Shown piece after piece: positions 63,608 to 64,000 of a DNA stretch of 64,000 bases. The stretch spans positions 186,001-250,000 of the forward strand of contig DASRFR010000047.1 of NCBI GenBank assembly GCA_035651455.1, in the 5' to 3' direction. Origin of the DNA: DASRFR01 sp035651455 (GTDB lineage: Bacteria > Acidobacteriota > Terriglobia > Terriglobales > Acidobacteriaceae). The notes below the pieces were generated by a model. It was not told the origin of the DNA, did no database searches, and saw only the letters and a program-made list of their open reading frames with translations. The position numbers and the translations under genes are program-made. Numbering within the stretch: the stretch's first letter is position 1; each line of letters opens with the position of its first letter.

Positions 63608-63747
63608 GCCAAGAGCCATACAGTTATGGACGACGTTGCCGCCTCCGAAAATGAGAATACCTTCTTCTCGCAGCGGCACCAGGCGCTTACCTATCGCGTA
63701 ATGGAAAGCGGCGGTAGTGTCTCATCGATGCTGAGTTGAACCAGAGG
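63608..63747 (-). pseudogene. Frameshifted remnant of a DODA-type (LigB-like) extradiol dioxygenase
   Basis: On the minus strand, PLVQLSIDE (63747-63721) lies in one frame. Immediately after it, in another frame, are AAFHYAIGKRLVPLREEG and ILIFGGGNVVHN (to about 63608). Together they match the PVVQLSLD...FHYALGRxLAPLRDEGVLIIGSGNVVHN core of the 4,5-DOPA dioxygenase extradiol family. The remainder is lost and the pieces are separated by a frameshift, so the gene is dead. The whole gap from 63315 to 63911 holds no other gene. Confidence 0.6.
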
Positions 63748-63911
63748 GCATTAGCTTGTAGACGCGGCGCAAAACGGATCAAGTTACCTGATCGAAACCA
63801 ACCGGTCATCGCCGCGCATGCGACTGAGGTGCAACCAGTTCCGGGCACGTGCAGCCACTGTCTTGGTTAGCGAAGGTCGCGGATGCGGGCATCCGACGGT
63901 CAATTTTGAAA

Positions 63912-64000
63912 TCATTTCTCGGTTACGTCGCCTTTTGCTTGGCCCGGCATCACGCCTAACTGCTTAAGCATGTCGGCTGCTACCGTCCTTCGTCTGCAGA
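63912..64000 (-). CDS. 3' end of a gene running off the right edge
   Basis: The last 28 codons before a stop at 63912 read CRRRTVAADMLKQLGVMPGQ then AKGDVTEK, which looks like a true soluble C-terminus. The family cannot be told. The gene would be transcribed leftward and start beyond position 64000. Confidence 0.45.
   Translation of the reverse strand, partial: CRRRTVAADMLKQLGVMPGQAKGDVTEK

Noticed and set aside
1..64000. CRISPR arrays, insertion sequences, phage or integrase genes
   Set aside because: No regular repeat-spacer pattern, terminal inverted repeats with transposase, or recombinase motifs were seen anywhere in the window.

Overview
The window looks like chromosomal DNA of a GC-rich, free-living aerobic bacterium. 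It is most probably an acidobacterium (Terriglobia / 'Koribacter'-like). This rests on gene style rather than a marker gene: a Ser/Thr kinase fused to a TolB-type propeller, a PQQ-like propeller with bacterial Ig-like repeats, a DUF5715-like exported protein, a REC-PilZ-PilZ protein, a type B succinate dehydrogenase, and many small lineage-specific secreted proteins. No CRISPR array, transposase, integrase, phage gene or rRNA was found. One tRNA gene (Arg, ACG) lies at 51759-51835.

Layout. 1-9.2 kb: glnE, a dif-like inverted repeat, a leftward cluster (miaB, bifunctional nuclease, unknown, exported GH32), then pdxT and pdxS. 9.3-18.8 kb: a divergent MocR-type regulator lacking its PLP lysine, a hotdog thioesterase, two response regulators, a membrane protein, a Tat-exported flavin amine dehydrogenase, a REC-PilZ protein, and a double-UspA protein behind an FNR-type palindrome. 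18.9-32.1 kb: a polytopic membrane protein with rdgB, the sdhCAB operon, an exported M15-like protein, a small kinase, an M19 dipeptidase, exported and cytosolic cyclophilins, then mdh and icd, so three TCA-cycle enzymes lie within 11 kb. 32.2-41.0 kb: small exported proteins, truB, a rhomboid protease, an SDR, the Ser/Thr kinase and the PQQ-like propeller. 41.5-50.9 kb: lipoprotein and di-haem cytochrome, a pterin operon (glycosyltransferase, two PTPS paralogues, folE), an exported thioredoxin, a GyrI-like protein, and a copper P-type ATPase with a divergent cysteine-less HMA protein.

Right of the tRNA the gene content becomes accessory-like. A C-terminally truncated FAD-linked oxidase ends 36 bp after the tRNA. 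Then come katG, a metallophosphoesterase, and a translationally coupled pair of PEP-synthase-like ATP-grasp proteins. One of these is a GAF / ATP-grasp / nucleotidyltransferase fusion, and neither has the phosphohistidine domain of true PEP synthases. A glutamate dehydrogenase gene lies just upstream on the same strand. This block is the best candidate for an undescribed system. After it lie a frameshifted remnant of a DODA-type extradiol dioxygenase and the end of a gene running off the right edge.

All functional calls come from reading motifs by eye. No search, alignment or structure prediction was run.
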